In this document: positions 9,272-18,967 of the stretch, piece after piece
Position numbering within the stretch: the first letter of the stretch is position 1
Layout of the letters: each line of letters begins with the position of its first letter
Origin: Buttiauxella sp. A111
GTDB taxonomy: Bacteria > Pseudomonadota > Gammaproteobacteria > Enterobacterales > Enterobacteriaceae
Direction of reading: 5' to 3'
DNA: 64,000 nucleotides
Assembly (NCBI RefSeq): GCF_014189855.1
Contig: NZ_BJFN01000010.1
Coordinates: forward strand, 22,995 to 86,994
Translations under genes and position numbers: made by a program
Notes under the pieces: model-generated
Told to the model about the DNA's origin: nothing
Seen by the model: only the letters and a program-made list of their open reading frames with translations
Database searches by the model: none

Positions 9272-10459
9272 TTATTCTCCTTGAGTCGGTGCAGGCACCG
9301 GTGCTGGTACAGGTTCAGTTGGGACTGGAGCTGGCGCTGCGGTACTCGCAGCGGGCTGAGCGAGTAAATTGCGCACCCGAGTCTGCATCAGTTTTTCCAG
9401 CAAAGGTTGGCTTTCCAGCGTTTGCGGCACATCCATATTGATGCTTTGCTGGCTGAGAGAGTCCAGTTCATCGAGGAACGATTTGGTCACACTGTCGTTG
9501 GTATCGTAATAGGCACGAACCCAGGTAGAGACATTCTCCAGCGACTGCTTATAGGTTTCATCCTGATGACGTGGAACGGCTTGCGCTGCAACCAGCAGAC
9601 GCGAGCGGATATTCTCACGCAGATAAACATCCTGGTTTGGTGCCAGAAGCGGAACCGCTGTTTCATCACGACGACGAATAGTAATGAAACTATCCATAAA
9701 GTTGTGCCAGCTTTTTGCCAGGTTCTGACGCCATTCCGTGACGGTGCTTGAAAGCTCGCTACCATCAGAGTCCATCGGCGTGTCATCGGTATTATTGTCT
9801 GCAAGGCGCAAGTTATCGACTTGATTAGAAAGCTGATTTAGCTTGAGGATAATCCCGTCGTAATCGACCTGAGTAATAGAAGACAGTGCAGCAATGTCAT
9901 CTGTCAGCGCACGGCGAGCAACAAGCAGACTCGGATCATTCATGTCAGCAAGGCTGGCATCTGCACTTTTCAAAAGTGCAGCGGCGGTAGTGACATCCTG
10001 ATCGCTCCACAGTTTTCGACCGGCCAGTTTCACCAGGAAATCGGACTGTGCTAACAGCCAGGTTTTCGCATCACTTCCAGAAATCGTCGCCACTTTTTGC
10101 TGTACTTCATCAAGCTCACGCGCCAGATTCGCCTGCTGACGATTCGACTCTTCGAGAGCCGACGCTTGCTGCTTGATGGTCGTTTCCAGCGCTGATTGCT
10201 GCTGTTCTTGCTGCTTTTGTAAGGCGATTAACTGTGTTGCCAGGGCATCGGTGTTGGCCGTTTGCGCCGCCGCCTGATGCTTGCCATAACTGTAAAGACC
10301 GCCACCTAGCGCCAGGGCAATAGCAATGGCAATCGCACCCAGGGCAATTCCGGCAATACCATTACGATTTTTTTTTGGTGGTTGTTCTGGAAGCGGTGCG
10401 CTTTCCACCGCAGGTGTGGTCTCTTCAACCATGGCGGAGGTATTCTGTTGTTCCGTCAT
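9272..10459 (-). CDS. hemX: HemX, membrane-anchored coiled-coil protein of the hem operon
   Basis: HemX (once called a uroporphyrinogen methyltransferase, a claim not supported by its sequence) has a proline-rich cytoplasmic N-terminus. One transmembrane segment follows near residues 33-54 ([20 protein letters not shown]). A Gln/Ala-rich coiled coil spans about residues 70-130, and a soluble domain and a Pro/Ala/Val-rich tail ([20 protein letters not shown]) follow. The length of 395 is close to E. coli. There is no SAM-binding motif. The 89-bp gap to hemD holds an ERIC-like palindrome, unusual inside an otherwise tight operon. Confidence 0.93.
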   Translation of the reverse strand: MTEQQNTSAMVEETTPAVESAPLPEQPPKKNRNGIAGIALGAIAIAIALALGGGLYSYGKHQAAAQTANTDALATQLIALQKQQEQQQSALETTIKQQASALEESNRQQANLARELDEVQQKVATISGSDAKTWLLAQSDFLVKLAGRKLWSDQDVTTAAALLKSADASLADMNDPSLLVARRALTDDIAALSSITQVDYDGIILKLNQLSNQVDNLRLADNNTDDTPMDSDGSELSSTVTEWRQNLAKSWHNFMDSFITIRRRDETAVPLLAPNQDVYLRENIRSRLLVAAQAVPRHQDETYKQSLENVSTWVRAYYDTNDSVTKSFLDELDSLSQQSINMDVPQTLESQPLLEKLMQTRVRNLLAQPAASTAAPAPVPTEPVPAPVPAPTQGE

Positions 10460-10477
10460 TGTAGCGTCCCATTATTG

Positions 10478-10553
10478 TATACCCGTCAAAATCCAAGTTG
10501 CATGTGCGTCGCCGCCTTCCTGTAACTCGAATTATCTTAGGTTAAAGTTTATT
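10478..10553. repeat. Short ERIC/IRU-type palindrome, probably with the central part deleted
   Basis: The sequence from ATACCCGTCAAAATCCAAG through GCCGCCTTCCTGTAACTCG to AATTATCTTAGGTTAAAG is an imperfect inverted repeat (CAAGTTGCA against TGTAACTCG). It resembles the outer arms of enterobacterial IRU/ERIC elements, while the usual central CACTTACTT..AAGTAAG block is missing. It lies between hemD and hemX and overlaps the last codons of hemD by about 5 bp. Family assignment is from memory of the consensus. Confidence 0.55.
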
Positions 10554-11289
10554 GTAACGCGCGAAGCAGCGCGTCATTGTCTGCGTTATCGGCGACCCGA
10601 ATATCTTGCCAGCCCAGATCCCGGGCAAGGTCTGCCAGACGCTCACTAACAACTAAGAGTTGGCAGTGGAGTAACCAGTTTTTTCGATACCATTCGGGAA
10701 TGAGCGCATAAAGTTGCTGTAGCATTTCACCGCTGGTCACGACCAGCGTTGAAACCCCACGCTCGCGCCAGCGAAAGGCTTCTTCTGTTCCATCATAAAT
10801 TCTGGCACTTCTTTGGTAACATTCGCAGAACGTCACTTCTGCACCGCGTTCTGTCAGCGTTTCACCTAACAGTTCACGGCCACCATTGCCGCGTAAAATG
10901 AGCGCTCGTTTCCCGGCAACATTCTGTAATTCAGGTAATTGTAGCAAGACTTCCGACGTTTCCCGATCTTGTGGATAACGAACCGGCAAATGGCTGACTG
11001 TATGAAACGCTAATGCAGTCGTACGTCCAATCGCAAACCAGGCAAGATTTGCAGGCCATGACATCGCATTTTGGCTTAATTGTGGCTGGGCATAATGTAT
11101 GACGTGCTGCGATAGAACGAAAACCAGATCGCCTGCGGAAAGGCTCGCGAGCATTGCCGGCAGTTTGTCCAACTGTCGGCCTGGGGAAAACTCGATGAGA
11201 GGGAAGCTGTACGCCACCTGCCCCAGTGCGCGCAGTCTGCTCACTAACTCGTCCCCTGCGGGCGAAGGGCGGGTGACAAGGATCGTCAT
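10549..11289 (-). CDS. hemD: Uroporphyrinogen-III synthase
   Basis: HemD closes hydroxymethylbilane with inversion of ring D to give uroporphyrinogen III, the branch point to haem, sirohaem and cobalamin. The 246-residue length equals E. coli HemD. The sequence is typical of this weakly conserved family: N-terminal [17 protein letters not shown], the [12 protein letters not shown] region near 55-66, and [14 protein letters not shown] near 173-186. The start overlaps the hemC stop by 4 bp (ATGA), so the two are translationally coupled. Confidence 0.95.
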   Translation of the reverse strand: MTILVTRPSPAGDELVSRLRALGQVAYSFPLIEFSPGRQLDKLPAMLASLSAGDLVFVLSQHVIHYAQPQLSQNAMSWPANLAWFAIGRTTALAFHTVSHLPVRYPQDRETSEVLLQLPELQNVAGKRALILRGNGGRELLGETLTERGAEVTFCECYQRSARIYDGTEEAFRWRERGVSTLVVTSGEMLQQLYALIPEWYRKNWLLHCQLLVVSERLADLARDLGWQDIRVADNADNDALLRALQ

Positions 11290-12227
11290 GCCGGAGCATC
11301 TCCGTCATAAACTGCGGCCAGAATTTCACGGGCGCCTTTATCAAGGAGTTCTTCAGCAAGGGAAACACCCATGGCTTCGGCATCTTCTGGTTTACCACGA
11401 CGTTCACCGCGAACCAGGATTGAACCATCGGGTGCGCCTACTAATGCCCGCAGCCATAACTCGCCATTGCTTAATTCGGCATAGCTGCCGATTGGCACCT
11501 GGCATCCGCCTTCAAGACGCATGTTCATGGCGCGCTCTGCGCGGACGCGAATCGCTGTTTCTTCGTGATTTAGCGACTCAAGCAACTCCTGAGTACGTAT
11601 ATCGTCAAGGCGACACTCGATTCCGACAGCTCCCTGGCCCACAGCGGGAAGAGAAACTTCAGCTGGCAAGGCGTAACGAATGCGGGATTGCAATTCAAGG
11701 CGGTTAAGACCGGCGACGGCAAGAATAATCGCATCGTAGTCACCGTTATCGAGTTTACCCAAACGGGTGCCGACGTTGCCGCGTAATGAACGAATGACCA
11801 GGTCCGGGCGACGCTCGGCAATCTGGCATTGGCGGCGGAGGCTTGATGTACCGACTACGCTGCCAGCCGGCAAATCATCAAGGTTGGCGAAATTGTTGGA
11901 AACAAAGGCATCACGTGGATCATCGCGCTCGCAAATTGTCACCAGGCCAAGCCCTTCAGGAAACTCGACAGGTACATCTTTCATTGAATGCACTGCGATA
12001 TCTGCACGCCCTTCAAGAAGGGCGAGCTCTAACTCTTTGACAAACAATCCCTTGCCGCCAACTTTTGCCAGCGGTGTATCAAGAATGATGTCGCCACGCG
12101 TAACCATAGGCACCAGTTCAACCGTGAGCTGGGGATGGTTCGCCATCAGGCGTTGTTTGACATAATGTGCTTGCCAAAGTGCTAATGGGCTTTGGCGAGT
12201 GGCAATTCTTAATACATTGTCTAACAT
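11286..12227 (-). CDS. hemC: Hydroxymethylbilane synthase (porphobilinogen deaminase)
   Basis: HemC polymerises four porphobilinogen molecules to hydroxymethylbilane, using a covalent dipyrromethane cofactor. The 313 residues match E. coli HemC in length. Cofactor attachment is at C242 in [10 protein letters not shown]. The catalytic aspartate D84 lies in HSMKDVP, and the cofactor-binding arginines are in TSSLRRQ (128-134) and [10 protein letters not shown] (146-155). It is the first gene of hemCDXY and is divergent from cyaA across about 280 bp. Confidence 0.97.
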   Translation of the reverse strand: MLDNVLRIATRQSPLALWQAHYVKQRLMANHPQLTVELVPMVTRGDIILDTPLAKVGGKGLFVKELELALLEGRADIAVHSMKDVPVEFPEGLGLVTICERDDPRDAFVSNNFANLDDLPAGSVVGTSSLRRQCQIAERRPDLVIRSLRGNVGTRLGKLDNGDYDAIILAVAGLNRLELQSRIRYALPAEVSLPAVGQGAVGIECRLDDIRTQELLESLNHEETAIRVRAERAMNMRLEGGCQVPIGSYAELSNGELWLRALVGAPDGSILVRGERRGKPEDAEAMGVSLAEELLDKGAREILAAVYDGDAPA

Positions 12228-12397
12228 TGCTAGTTACCGTAATTATCGTCCCTGACCATCCTACCACTCTTCACGGAAGGCTGTCAGTTTCAACGGTTTT
12301 TCGGAAAAGAGGGATGTCTTTCGTATTATGGAATATAAAGCAGGGAGCCGGAGAGGAACTTGGCGTGTAGCGCATCTTTCTTTACGGTCAACCAGCA

Positions 12398-12449
12398 AGG
12401 TGTTAAATTGATCACGTTTCCAGCAATTCTTTGCCTTGTCGTTTATAAT
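12398..12449 (+). promoter_or_regulatory. cyaA control region: CRP site and -10 box
   Basis: TGTTAAATTGATCACG at 12401-12416 matches the CRP consensus in its right half (TCAC) and has the same core as the CRP site known in the E. coli cyaA promoter, where CRP-cAMP represses. A perfect TATAAT lies at 12444-12449, about 60 bp before the cyaA start. A CRP site upstream of that -10 would allow feedback control of cAMP synthesis. Position is seen; function is inferred from E. coli. Confidence 0.65.
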
Positions 12450-12508
12450 AGAGGCAACAACCGGGAAACGGGTTTTTTCGAAATACTGAAACCATCAGGC
12501 GATATGTC

Positions 12509-15061
12509 TTGTACCTCTATATTGAGACTCTTAAACAGAGACTGGATGCCATTAACCAACTGCGTGTAGATCGCGCACTTGCTGCCATGGGGCCTGCTTT
12601 CCAACAGGTCTACAGTCTTCTGCCAACATTGCTACATTATCATCACCCGCTGATGCCAGGTTACCTTGAGGGTAACGTTCCACATGGCATTTGCATCTAC
12701 ACGCCTGATGAAACCCAACGCCACTACCTAAACGAACTCGAATTGATGCGTGGCATGCCGCCGCAGAAAACCGATCTGGGTGAATTACCTATTACAGGTC
12801 TTTATTCAATGGGCAGCACCTCGTCCGTTGGGCAGAGCTGTTCATCCGATTTGGATATTTGGGTGTGTCACCAGTCCTGGCTCGATAACGACGAGCGCCA
12901 GTTACTGCAACGCAAATGTAGTGTGCTGGAAAGCTGGGCAGCATCCTTAGGTGTTGAAGTCAGCTTCTTCCTGATTGACGAAAACCGCTTCCGCCACAAT
13001 GAAAGTGGCAGCCTGGGCGGCGAAGATTGTGGTTCTACACAACACATCTTGTTGCTGGATGAATTTTATCGTACTGCGGTGCGCCTGGCCGGGAAACGTA
13101 TTCTCTGGAGTATGGTTCCGGGTGATGAAGAAGATCATTACGACGATTACGTGATGAGTCTCTATTCTCAGGGCGTGCTCACACCAAACGAGTGGCTTGA
13201 TCTCGGTGGTTTAAGTTCCCTTTCGGCTGAAGAGTACTTTGGTGCCAGCCTTTGGCAGCTCTATAAAAGTATCGACTCCCCTTATAAAGCGGTGCTGAAA
13301 ACGCTGCTGCTGGAAGCTTATTCCTGGGAATATCCAAACACGCGTTTGCTGGCAAAAGACATCAAACAACGTTTGCATGATGGTGAGATAGTCTCTTTCG
13401 GGCTTGATCCGTATTGCATGATGTTGGAACGAGTAACCCACTATCTTTCGCAAATCGAAGACAACGCACGTCTGGATTTAGTGCGCCGTTGCTTCTATCT
13501 CAAAGTGTGCGAAAAACTTTCCCGTGAACGTGCGTGCGTTGGCTGGCGTCGTGAAGTATTAAGCCAACTGGTCAAAGATTGGGGCTGGGACGAAGCACGC
13601 CTGGCGATGCTGGATAACCGCGCCAACTGGAAAATAGACCAGGTTCGTGATGCACATAACGAGCTTCTGGATGCGATGATGCAAAGCTATCGCAACCTGA
13701 TTCGTTTCGCGCGCCGCAATAATCTGAGCGTCAGTGCAAGCCCACAAGATATTGGTGTTTTAACCCGTAAATTGTATGCGGCGTTTGAAGCGCTGCCGGG
13801 CAAAGTGACATTGGTTAACCCACAGATCTCCCCTGATCTGTCTGAACCCAATCTGACCTTTATCCATGTGCCGCCGGGCCGTGCCAACCGTTCAGGCTGG
13901 TATCTGTACAACCGTGCGCCGAACATGGACTCCATCATCAGCCATCAACCGCTGGAATATAACCGTTATCTTAATAAGCTGGTGGCATGGGCCTACTTCA
14001 ATGGCTTGCTGACTTCCCGCACCCGTCTGTTTATTAAGGGCAACGGTATTTGTGATTTACCAAAACTGCAGGAAATGGTTGCCGATGTGTCGCACCATTT
14101 CCCGCTGCGTTTGCCTGCACCAACAGCGAAAGCGTTGTATAGCCCATGTGAAATTCGCCATTTAGCTATTATCGTTAACCTCGAATATGACCCGACAGCG
14201 GCATTCCGCAATCAGGTTGTTCATTTCGATTTCCGTAAGCTGGATGTATTCAGTTTCGGGCAGCAACAGCAGTGCCTGGTGGGAAGCGTTGATTTGCTTT
14301 ACCGCAACTCATGGAATGAAGTGCGTACGCTGCACTTCAATGGTGAACAGTCCATGATTGAAGCCCTGAAAACGATTCTGGGCAAAATGCACCAGGATGC
14401 GGCGCCACCTGATAGCGTTGAAGTTTTCTGCTATAGCCAGCATCTGCGTGGGCTAATCCGCACTCGAGTACAGCAACTGGTTTCTGAATGTATCGACTTC
14501 CGTTTGTCGAGCACTCGCCAGGAGCCTGGCCGCTTTAAAGCGTTGCGGATCTCTGGCCAAACGTGGGGACTGTTCTTCGAACGTCTAAGCGTATCGGTGC
14601 AAAAACTAGAAAATGCGGTCGAGTTCTACGGCGCGATTTCGCATAACAAACTGCATGGTTTGTCAGTGCAAGTTGAAACCAACCAGGTTCAACTGCCGTC
14701 GGTGGTCGATGGGTTTGCCAGCGAAGGGATCATTCAATTCTTCTTTGAAGAAGCGAATGAGGATCAAGGATTCAATATCTACATTCTTGATGAGAGCAAC
14801 CGGGCAGAGGTATATCACCACTGCGAAGGTAGCAAAGAAGATTTAGTGCGTGACGTTAGCCGTTTCTACTCATCGTCGCACGATCGCTTTACCTACGGCT
14901 CAAGCTTTATCAACTTCAACCTGCCGCAGTTTTATCAGATTGTGAAAGTGGATGGGCGCTCTCAGATCATTCCGTTCCGCAACCAGGCTATCACAGCAGC
15001 GACGCCAGCTAATCATGACGATAGCTCAACACCGCTGCTTCAACAGTACAGCAATAGCTAA
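12509..15061 (+). CDS. cyaA: Class I adenylate cyclase
   Basis: CyaA makes cAMP from ATP and is the source of the CRP coactivator. The 850-residue protein has the N-terminal catalytic domain, with [19 protein letters not shown] (near residues 100-118) carrying the nucleotidyltransferase GS and DxD residues. The C-terminal regulatory half is acted on by phosphorylated EIIA-Glc. The start is TTG at 12509 ([18 protein letters not shown]), the same rare start codon used by E. coli cyaA, which limits translation. An out-of-frame ATG lies 5 bases upstream. The gene ends 2 bp before the end of convergent cyaY. Confidence 0.97.
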   Translation: MYLYIETLKQRLDAINQLRVDRALAAMGPAFQQVYSLLPTLLHYHHPLMPGYLEGNVPHGICIYTPDETQRHYLNELELMRGMPPQKTDLGELPITGLYSMGSTSSVGQSCSSDLDIWVCHQSWLDNDERQLLQRKCSVLESWAASLGVEVSFFLIDENRFRHNESGSLGGEDCGSTQHILLLDEFYRTAVRLAGKRILWSMVPGDEEDHYDDYVMSLYSQGVLTPNEWLDLGGLSSLSAEEYFGASLWQLYKSIDSPYKAVLKTLLLEAYSWEYPNTRLLAKDIKQRLHDGEIVSFGLDPYCMMLERVTHYLSQIEDNARLDLVRRCFYLKVCEKLSRERACVGWRREVLSQLVKDWGWDEARLAMLDNRANWKIDQVRDAHNELLDAMMQSYRNLIRFARRNNLSVSASPQDIGVLTRKLYAAFEALPGKVTLVNPQISPDLSEPNLTFIHVPPGRANRSGWYLYNRAPNMDSIISHQPLEYNRYLNKLVAWAYFNGLLTSRTRLFIKGNGICDLPKLQEMVADVSHHFPLRLPAPTAKALYSPCEIRHLAIIVNLEYDPTAAFRNQVVHFDFRKLDVFSFGQQQQCLVGSVDLLYRNSWNEVRTLHFNGEQSMIEALKTILGKMHQDAAPPDSVEVFCYSQHLRGLIRTRVQQLVSECIDFRLSSTRQEPGRFKALRISGQTWGLFFERLSVSVQKLENAVEFYGAISHNKLHGLSVQVETNQVQLPSVVDGFASEGIIQFFFEEANEDQGFNIYILDESNRAEVYHHCEGSKEDLVRDVSRFYSSSHDRFTYGSSFINFNLPQFYQIVKVDGRSQIIPFRNQAITAATPANHDDSSTPLLQQYSNS

Positions 15062-15063
15062 AG

Positions 15064-15384
15064 CTAGCTAAAACTAACCGGCTCTCCGGCTTGCTGCGTG
15101 CAAGCCTCTTCCAGCAACGCCCAAAACTCAGCGCCGCTGCGATCGCAAATCCAGAGATCCCCTTTCAGGTCAAAATGGTAGCCGCCACTTTTGGTCGCAA
15201 GCCAGACCTGATGCAGAGGCTCCTGGCGATTGATAATAATTTTGCTGCGGTTCTCAAAACTCAGGCTCAGCACGCCACCATTGATTTCGCAGTCAATATC
15301 GCTGTCCCCATCCCAGTCATCCAGGCGTTCTTCGATTGTTGACCACAGGCCATCAGCCAGGCGATGAAATTCACTGTCGTTCAT
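15064..15384 (-). CDS. cyaY: Frataxin-like iron-sulfur assembly protein
   Basis: CyaY is the bacterial frataxin: it binds iron and the cysteine desulfurase IscS and modulates iron-sulfur cluster assembly. The 106-residue length is typical. An acidic first helix and strand ([20 protein letters not shown]) forms the iron-binding ridge, and the family motif [18 protein letters not shown] follows near residue 51. It is convergent with cyaA and divergent from lptM. Confidence 0.96.
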   Translation of the reverse strand: MNDSEFHRLADGLWSTIEERLDDWDGDSDIDCEINGGVLSLSFENRSKIIINRQEPLHQVWLATKSGGYHFDLKGDLWICDRSGAEFWALLEEACTQQAGEPVSFS

Positions 15385-15512
15385 ATCTTTTTCTCAGTTG
15401 TTCGTCTTCAGGGCAGTATAAAAGCAACACCCGTGAATAGAAAAGAGTATTGCTTTTCAGGGATCACCTGCGATGATAGAAGACAGAATATTGGATTACA
15501 GGCATCTCAATA

Positions 15513-15719
15513 ATGAAGAAAATTTTCTGCCCACTGGCATTTATGCTGGCACTTTTCAGTCTTTCTGGCTGCGGTCTTAAAGGGCCTCTGTACTTTCCGC
15601 CTGCCGATGGTAAAACCAAACCCGCGACTCAGGTAAGCCCTGAGAAAAAGACCCAATCGGCGACGCCAGACCGCAATAATCGTGGTACGGATAACGCACC
15701 GACTCAGGTTATCTACTAG
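15513..15719 (+). CDS. lptM: LPS assembly-associated lipoprotein LptM (YifL)
   Basis: This is a small outer-membrane lipoprotein of 68 residues. It has a signal peptide MKKIFCPLAFMLALFSLSGC with lipobox LSGC, so lipidation would be at C20. The following residues GLKGPLYFPP are the conserved part of the family. LptM (formerly YifL) has been shown in E. coli to bind the LptD/BamA assembly intermediate and promote LptD disulfide maturation. It precedes dapF by 38 bp, as in E. coli. Confidence 0.93.
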   Translation: MKKIFCPLAFMLALFSLSGCGLKGPLYFPPADGKTKPATQVSPEKKTQSATPDRNNRGTDNAPTQVIY

Positions 15720-15757
15720 CTAATTATCGATAAGTAGCCGCGTATATGGAGCAGAAG

Positions 15758-16582
15758 ATGCAGTTTTCGAAGATGCATGGCCTTGGTAATGACTTTATGG
15801 TCGTCGACGCGGTGACTCAAAACGTCTATTTCTCCCCTGAGCTGATTCGCCGCCTGGCCGACAGACATCTGGGAGTGGGTTTCGATCAGTTGCTGGTGGT
15901 TGAGCCACCTTACGATCCTGACCTGGATTTCCATTACCGTATTTTCAACGCCGATGGCAGCGAAGTTTCTCAATGCGGCAATGGTGCGCGTTGTTTCGCG
16001 CGTTTTGTGCGCCTGAAAGGGCTGACTAACAAACGCGATATTCGCGTCAGCACTGCCAATGGTCGCATGGTCCTCAGCGTGACCGAAGATGAGCTGGTGT
16101 GCGTGAATATGGGTGAGCCGAATTTCGAGCCATCCGCCGTGCCGTTTCGCGCAAACAAAGCGGAAAAGACCTATATTATGCGTGCCGCCGAACAAACCAT
16201 TATGTGTGGCGTTGTCTCGATGGGTAACCCGCATTGCGTTATTCAAGTCGATGATGTGACGACGGCTGCAGTGGAAACATTGGGGCCGGTGATGGAAAAC
16301 CATGAGCGTTTCCCGGAGCGCGCGAATATCGGCTTTATGCAGGTCGTGACGAAAGAGCATATCCGCCTGCGTGTTTATGAGCGCGGCGCGGGGGAAACTC
16401 AAGCTTGTGGTAGTGGAGCTTGCGGCGCAGTTGCCGTGGGCATCTTGCAAGGAATACTTGCGGAACAGGTTCGCGTAGAGCTGCCTGGTGGCCGCCTTGA
16501 TATCGCCTGGAAAGGGCCGGGAAATCCGCTATTTATGACCGGTCCGGCGGCCCATGTCTATGATGGATTTATACATCTATGA
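15758..16582 (+). CDS. dapF: Diaminopimelate epimerase
   Basis: DapF converts LL- to meso-diaminopimelate for peptidoglycan and lysine synthesis, by a PLP-independent two-base mechanism. The two catalytic cysteines are present at C73 (SQCGNGARC) and C217 (TQACGSGAC). ATG at 15758 is chosen over the in-frame ATG at 15746: GGAG lies 6 bases before it, and the 274-residue product ([13 protein letters not shown]) equals the E. coli length. The stop overlaps yigA (ATGA), beginning the dapF-yigA-xerC-yigB operon. Confidence 0.97.
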   Translation: MQFSKMHGLGNDFMVVDAVTQNVYFSPELIRRLADRHLGVGFDQLLVVEPPYDPDLDFHYRIFNADGSEVSQCGNGARCFARFVRLKGLTNKRDIRVSTANGRMVLSVTEDELVCVNMGEPNFEPSAVPFRANKAEKTYIMRAAEQTIMCGVVSMGNPHCVIQVDDVTTAAVETLGPVMENHERFPERANIGFMQVVTKEHIRLRVYERGAGETQACGSGACGAVAVGILQGILAEQVRVELPGGRLDIAWKGPGNPLFMTGPAAHVYDGFIHL

Positions 16583-17283
16583 AGAACGCCGAGGAACAGC
16601 AAGAAGCCGTACTGGAACTGGATGACCGTGTTGTAGCGGAGTATCTACTACGTCATCCCGATTTCTTTATTCGTAACGCCCAGCATGTAGAACAGATGCA
16701 AGTACCGCATCCGGTGCGCGGTACTGTATCGTTGGTTGAGTGGCACATGGCGCGCAGCCGTAACCATATCAATTTTCTTGAAGAAAACATGACCTTGTTG
16801 ATGGAACAAGCGAGTGCCAACGAAGGGCTTTTCTATCGCTTACTGAAATTGCAGGGTCGCCTGGCTTCTGCAACCAGCTTGCAGGAAATGCTCAACCGTC
16901 TGCACCGTTGGGCGCGTGAAATGGGTCTGGCTGGCGCGAATGTGCGTCTTTTTGCAGACCGTTGGCGGATTGGTGCTCCTTCTGATTTTACTCATTTGGC
17001 ACTGAGTCGACAGGCTTTCGAGTCGCTTCGCATTCAACGTCTGGGCGACCGACAGCATTATCTCGGGTCGCTGAACGGCCCTGAGTTACTGGTTGTTTTG
17101 CCTCAGGCAAAAGCTATTGGTTCTGTGGCACTGTCGCTGTTAGGAAGTGATGCGGATTTAGGCGTGCTGGTGTTCAGTAGCCGCGATCCTCAGCATTATC
17201 AGGAAGGGCAAGGCACGCAATTACTGCACGAACTGGCGCTGATGCTGCCCGATCTTCTGGAGCGTTGGATCGAGCGAGTATGA
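16579..17283 (+). CDS. yigA: DUF484 family protein YigA
   Basis: This is a 234-residue cytoplasmic protein of the DUF484 family, which has a GAF-like fold in its C-terminal part. It starts with a short acidic segment and a conserved [11 protein letters not shown] motif near residues 18-27, then [15 protein letters not shown] near 51-65. Its biochemical function is unknown. It is conserved between dapF and xerC and overlaps both by 4 bp, so it is certainly cotranscribed. Confidence 0.93.
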   Translation: MKNAEEQQEAVLELDDRVVAEYLLRHPDFFIRNAQHVEQMQVPHPVRGTVSLVEWHMARSRNHINFLEENMTLLMEQASANEGLFYRLLKLQGRLASATSLQEMLNRLHRWAREMGLAGANVRLFADRWRIGAPSDFTHLALSRQAFESLRIQRLGDRQHYLGSLNGPELLVVLPQAKAIGSVALSLLGSDADLGVLVFSSRDPQHYQEGQGTQLLHELALMLPDLLERWIERV

Positions 17284-18185
17284 CCGTCTCCCCGCTGCAA
17301 TCCTCTGTCGATGGCTTTCTGCGCTACCTGAAAGTAGAGCGCCAGCTAAGCCCGCTGACCTTGCTTAATTATGGTCGTCAGTTGGCTGCGATTATCGGCC
17401 TTGCCGCTGAGATGAAGTTGAACTCCTGGCAGCAGTGCGATGCAGCGGTGGTTCGTTCCCTGGCCGTTCGCAGCCGCAAGGCAGGTCTTGGGCCGTCAAG
17501 CCTGGCATTACGTCTCTCCGCGCTTCGCAGTTTCTTCGACTGGTGTGTCAGCCAGGGTGAACTTAAAGCCAATCCCGCAAAAGGTATAACGACGCCGAAA
17601 GCTGGCCGTCACCTGCCCAAAAATATCGATGTCGATGACGTTAACCGTCTACTGGATATCGACATTAACGATCCGCTTGCGGTACGCGACCGTGCAATGC
17701 TGGAAGTCATGTACGGAGCAGGGCTGCGTCTTTCTGAACTGGTTAATATGGATTGTCGTCATATTGACCTGACGACGGGCGAAGTTTGGGTGATGGGGAA
17801 AGGCAGCAAAGAGCGTCGGGTTCCGGTGGGGAAATCTGCCGTTATCTGGGTTGAGCACTGGCTGGATTTGCGTGAGCTTTTTGGTCCGGATGACGATGCG
17901 CTGTTTCTCTCAAAACAAGGGAAGCGTATTTCAACGCGCAACGTCCAGAAACGTTTTAGCGAGTGGGGGATAAAACAGGGGCTGAACAGCCATGTACATC
18001 CACACAAACTGCGTCACTCGTTTGCCACGCATATGCTGGAATCCAGCGGTGATTTGCGCGGCGTGCAGGAGTTATTAGGCCACGCCAATCTTTCCACGAC
18101 GCAAATCTATACCCATCTCGACTTCCAACACTTAGCCTCAGTGTATGATGCTGCCCATCCACGCGCTAAACGAGGGAAATCGTAA
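17280..18185 (+). CDS. xerC: Site-specific tyrosine recombinase XerC
   Basis: XerC works with XerD at dif (with FtsK) to resolve chromosome dimers and at cer-type plasmid sites. ATG at 17280 overlaps the yigA stop and gives 301 residues, close to the usual 298. The complete catalytic set is visible: R150 (AGLRLSEL), K174 (GKGSKERR), H242 and R245 ([10 protein letters not shown]), H268 (LLGHAN) and nucleophile Y277 (QIYTHLD). The N-terminal SAM-like DNA-binding domain covers about residues 8-95. Confidence 0.97.
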   Translation: MTVSPLQSSVDGFLRYLKVERQLSPLTLLNYGRQLAAIIGLAAEMKLNSWQQCDAAVVRSLAVRSRKAGLGPSSLALRLSALRSFFDWCVSQGELKANPAKGITTPKAGRHLPKNIDVDDVNRLLDIDINDPLAVRDRAMLEVMYGAGLRLSELVNMDCRHIDLTTGEVWVMGKGSKERRVPVGKSAVIWVEHWLDLRELFGPDDDALFLSKQGKRISTRNVQKRFSEWGIKQGLNSHVHPHKLRHSFATHMLESSGDLRGVQELLGHANLSTTQIYTHLDFQHLASVYDAAHPRAKRGKS

Positions 18186-18901
18186 TGCATTTTTACCGCC
18201 CATTAGGGACTATTGCCGCGCTCACTTTTGATCTCGACGATACGCTGTACGACAACCGTGCGGTGATTGAGCGTACCGAGCGGGAATCAATGAGCTTCGT
18301 GCAGAATTACCATCCGAAGCTAAACCATCTTCAACGTCCCGATTTTTTGCGTATTCGACATGCGCTGCGCCTCGCAGAGCCAGATATTTATCACGATGTC
18401 ACCGAATGGCGTCGCCGTGCGGTAGAACACGCGATGTTAAACGCGGGTCTCTCGGCAGAGGAAGCCTCCGCAGGCGCACAGGCATCGATGGAGAACTTTG
18501 CCCACTGGCGTAGTCAAATCGACGTGCCGCAAGAAACTCACGACACGCTGGCTGCGCTTGCTAAAAAGTGGCCGCTGGTGGCGATTACCAACGGTAACGC
18601 CGAGCCCCATCTTTTTGGCCTCGATCAGTACTTTAAGTTTGTCTTGCGAGCGGGTCCTCATGGGCGTTCCAAGCCCTTCAACGACATGTATCATTTGGCA
18701 GCAGAAAAGCTGAATGTGCCGCTCGGCCATATCCTGCATGTTGGCGATGACCTGACGACGGATGTCGCAGGGGCGATTCGCAGCGGGTTACAGGCGTGCT
18801 GGATAAACCTGCGCGATGGCGACTTGATGCAGATTGATGACAGCCGTTTATTGCCACATCTGGAAATTTCGCAGTTGGCATCCCTCACCGCGCTGATATA
18901 A
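18185..18901 (+). CDS. yigB: HAD-family phosphatase YigB (FMN/5-amino-ribitylamino-uracil phosphate phosphatase)
   Basis: YigB is a haloacid-dehalogenase-type phosphatase that in E. coli acts on FMN and on 5-amino-6-(5-phospho-D-ribitylamino)uracil, a riboflavin pathway intermediate. HAD motifs are present: motif [10 protein letters not shown] (residues 15-23), motif II ITNG near 137, the motif III lysine in [10 protein letters not shown], and motif [12 protein letters not shown]. The 238-residue length is normal. It overlaps the xerC stop by one base and ends the operon. Confidence 0.95.
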   Translation: MHFYRPLGTIAALTFDLDDTLYDNRAVIERTERESMSFVQNYHPKLNHLQRPDFLRIRHALRLAEPDIYHDVTEWRRRAVEHAMLNAGLSAEEASAGAQASMENFAHWRSQIDVPQETHDTLAALAKKWPLVAITNGNAEPHLFGLDQYFKFVLRAGPHGRSKPFNDMYHLAAEKLNVPLGHILHVGDDLTTDVAGAIRSGLQACWINLRDGDLMQIDDSRLLPHLEISQLASLTALI

Positions 18902-18913
18902 TCATCAACAACT

Positions 18914-18929
18914 CTGTATAAAATTCCAG
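18914..18929 (+). promoter_or_regulatory. LexA box of uvrD
   Basis: CTGTATAAAATTCCAG fits the LexA consensus CTGT-N8-ACAG with one change (CCAG), the same right half-site as in the E. coli uvrD operator. It lies 38 bp before the uvrD start. It predicts SOS induction of uvrD. Confidence 0.85.
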
Positions 18930-18967
18930 GGGTGGCTGACCGCCACTTCTCTTACGTGGCGGTGCCA

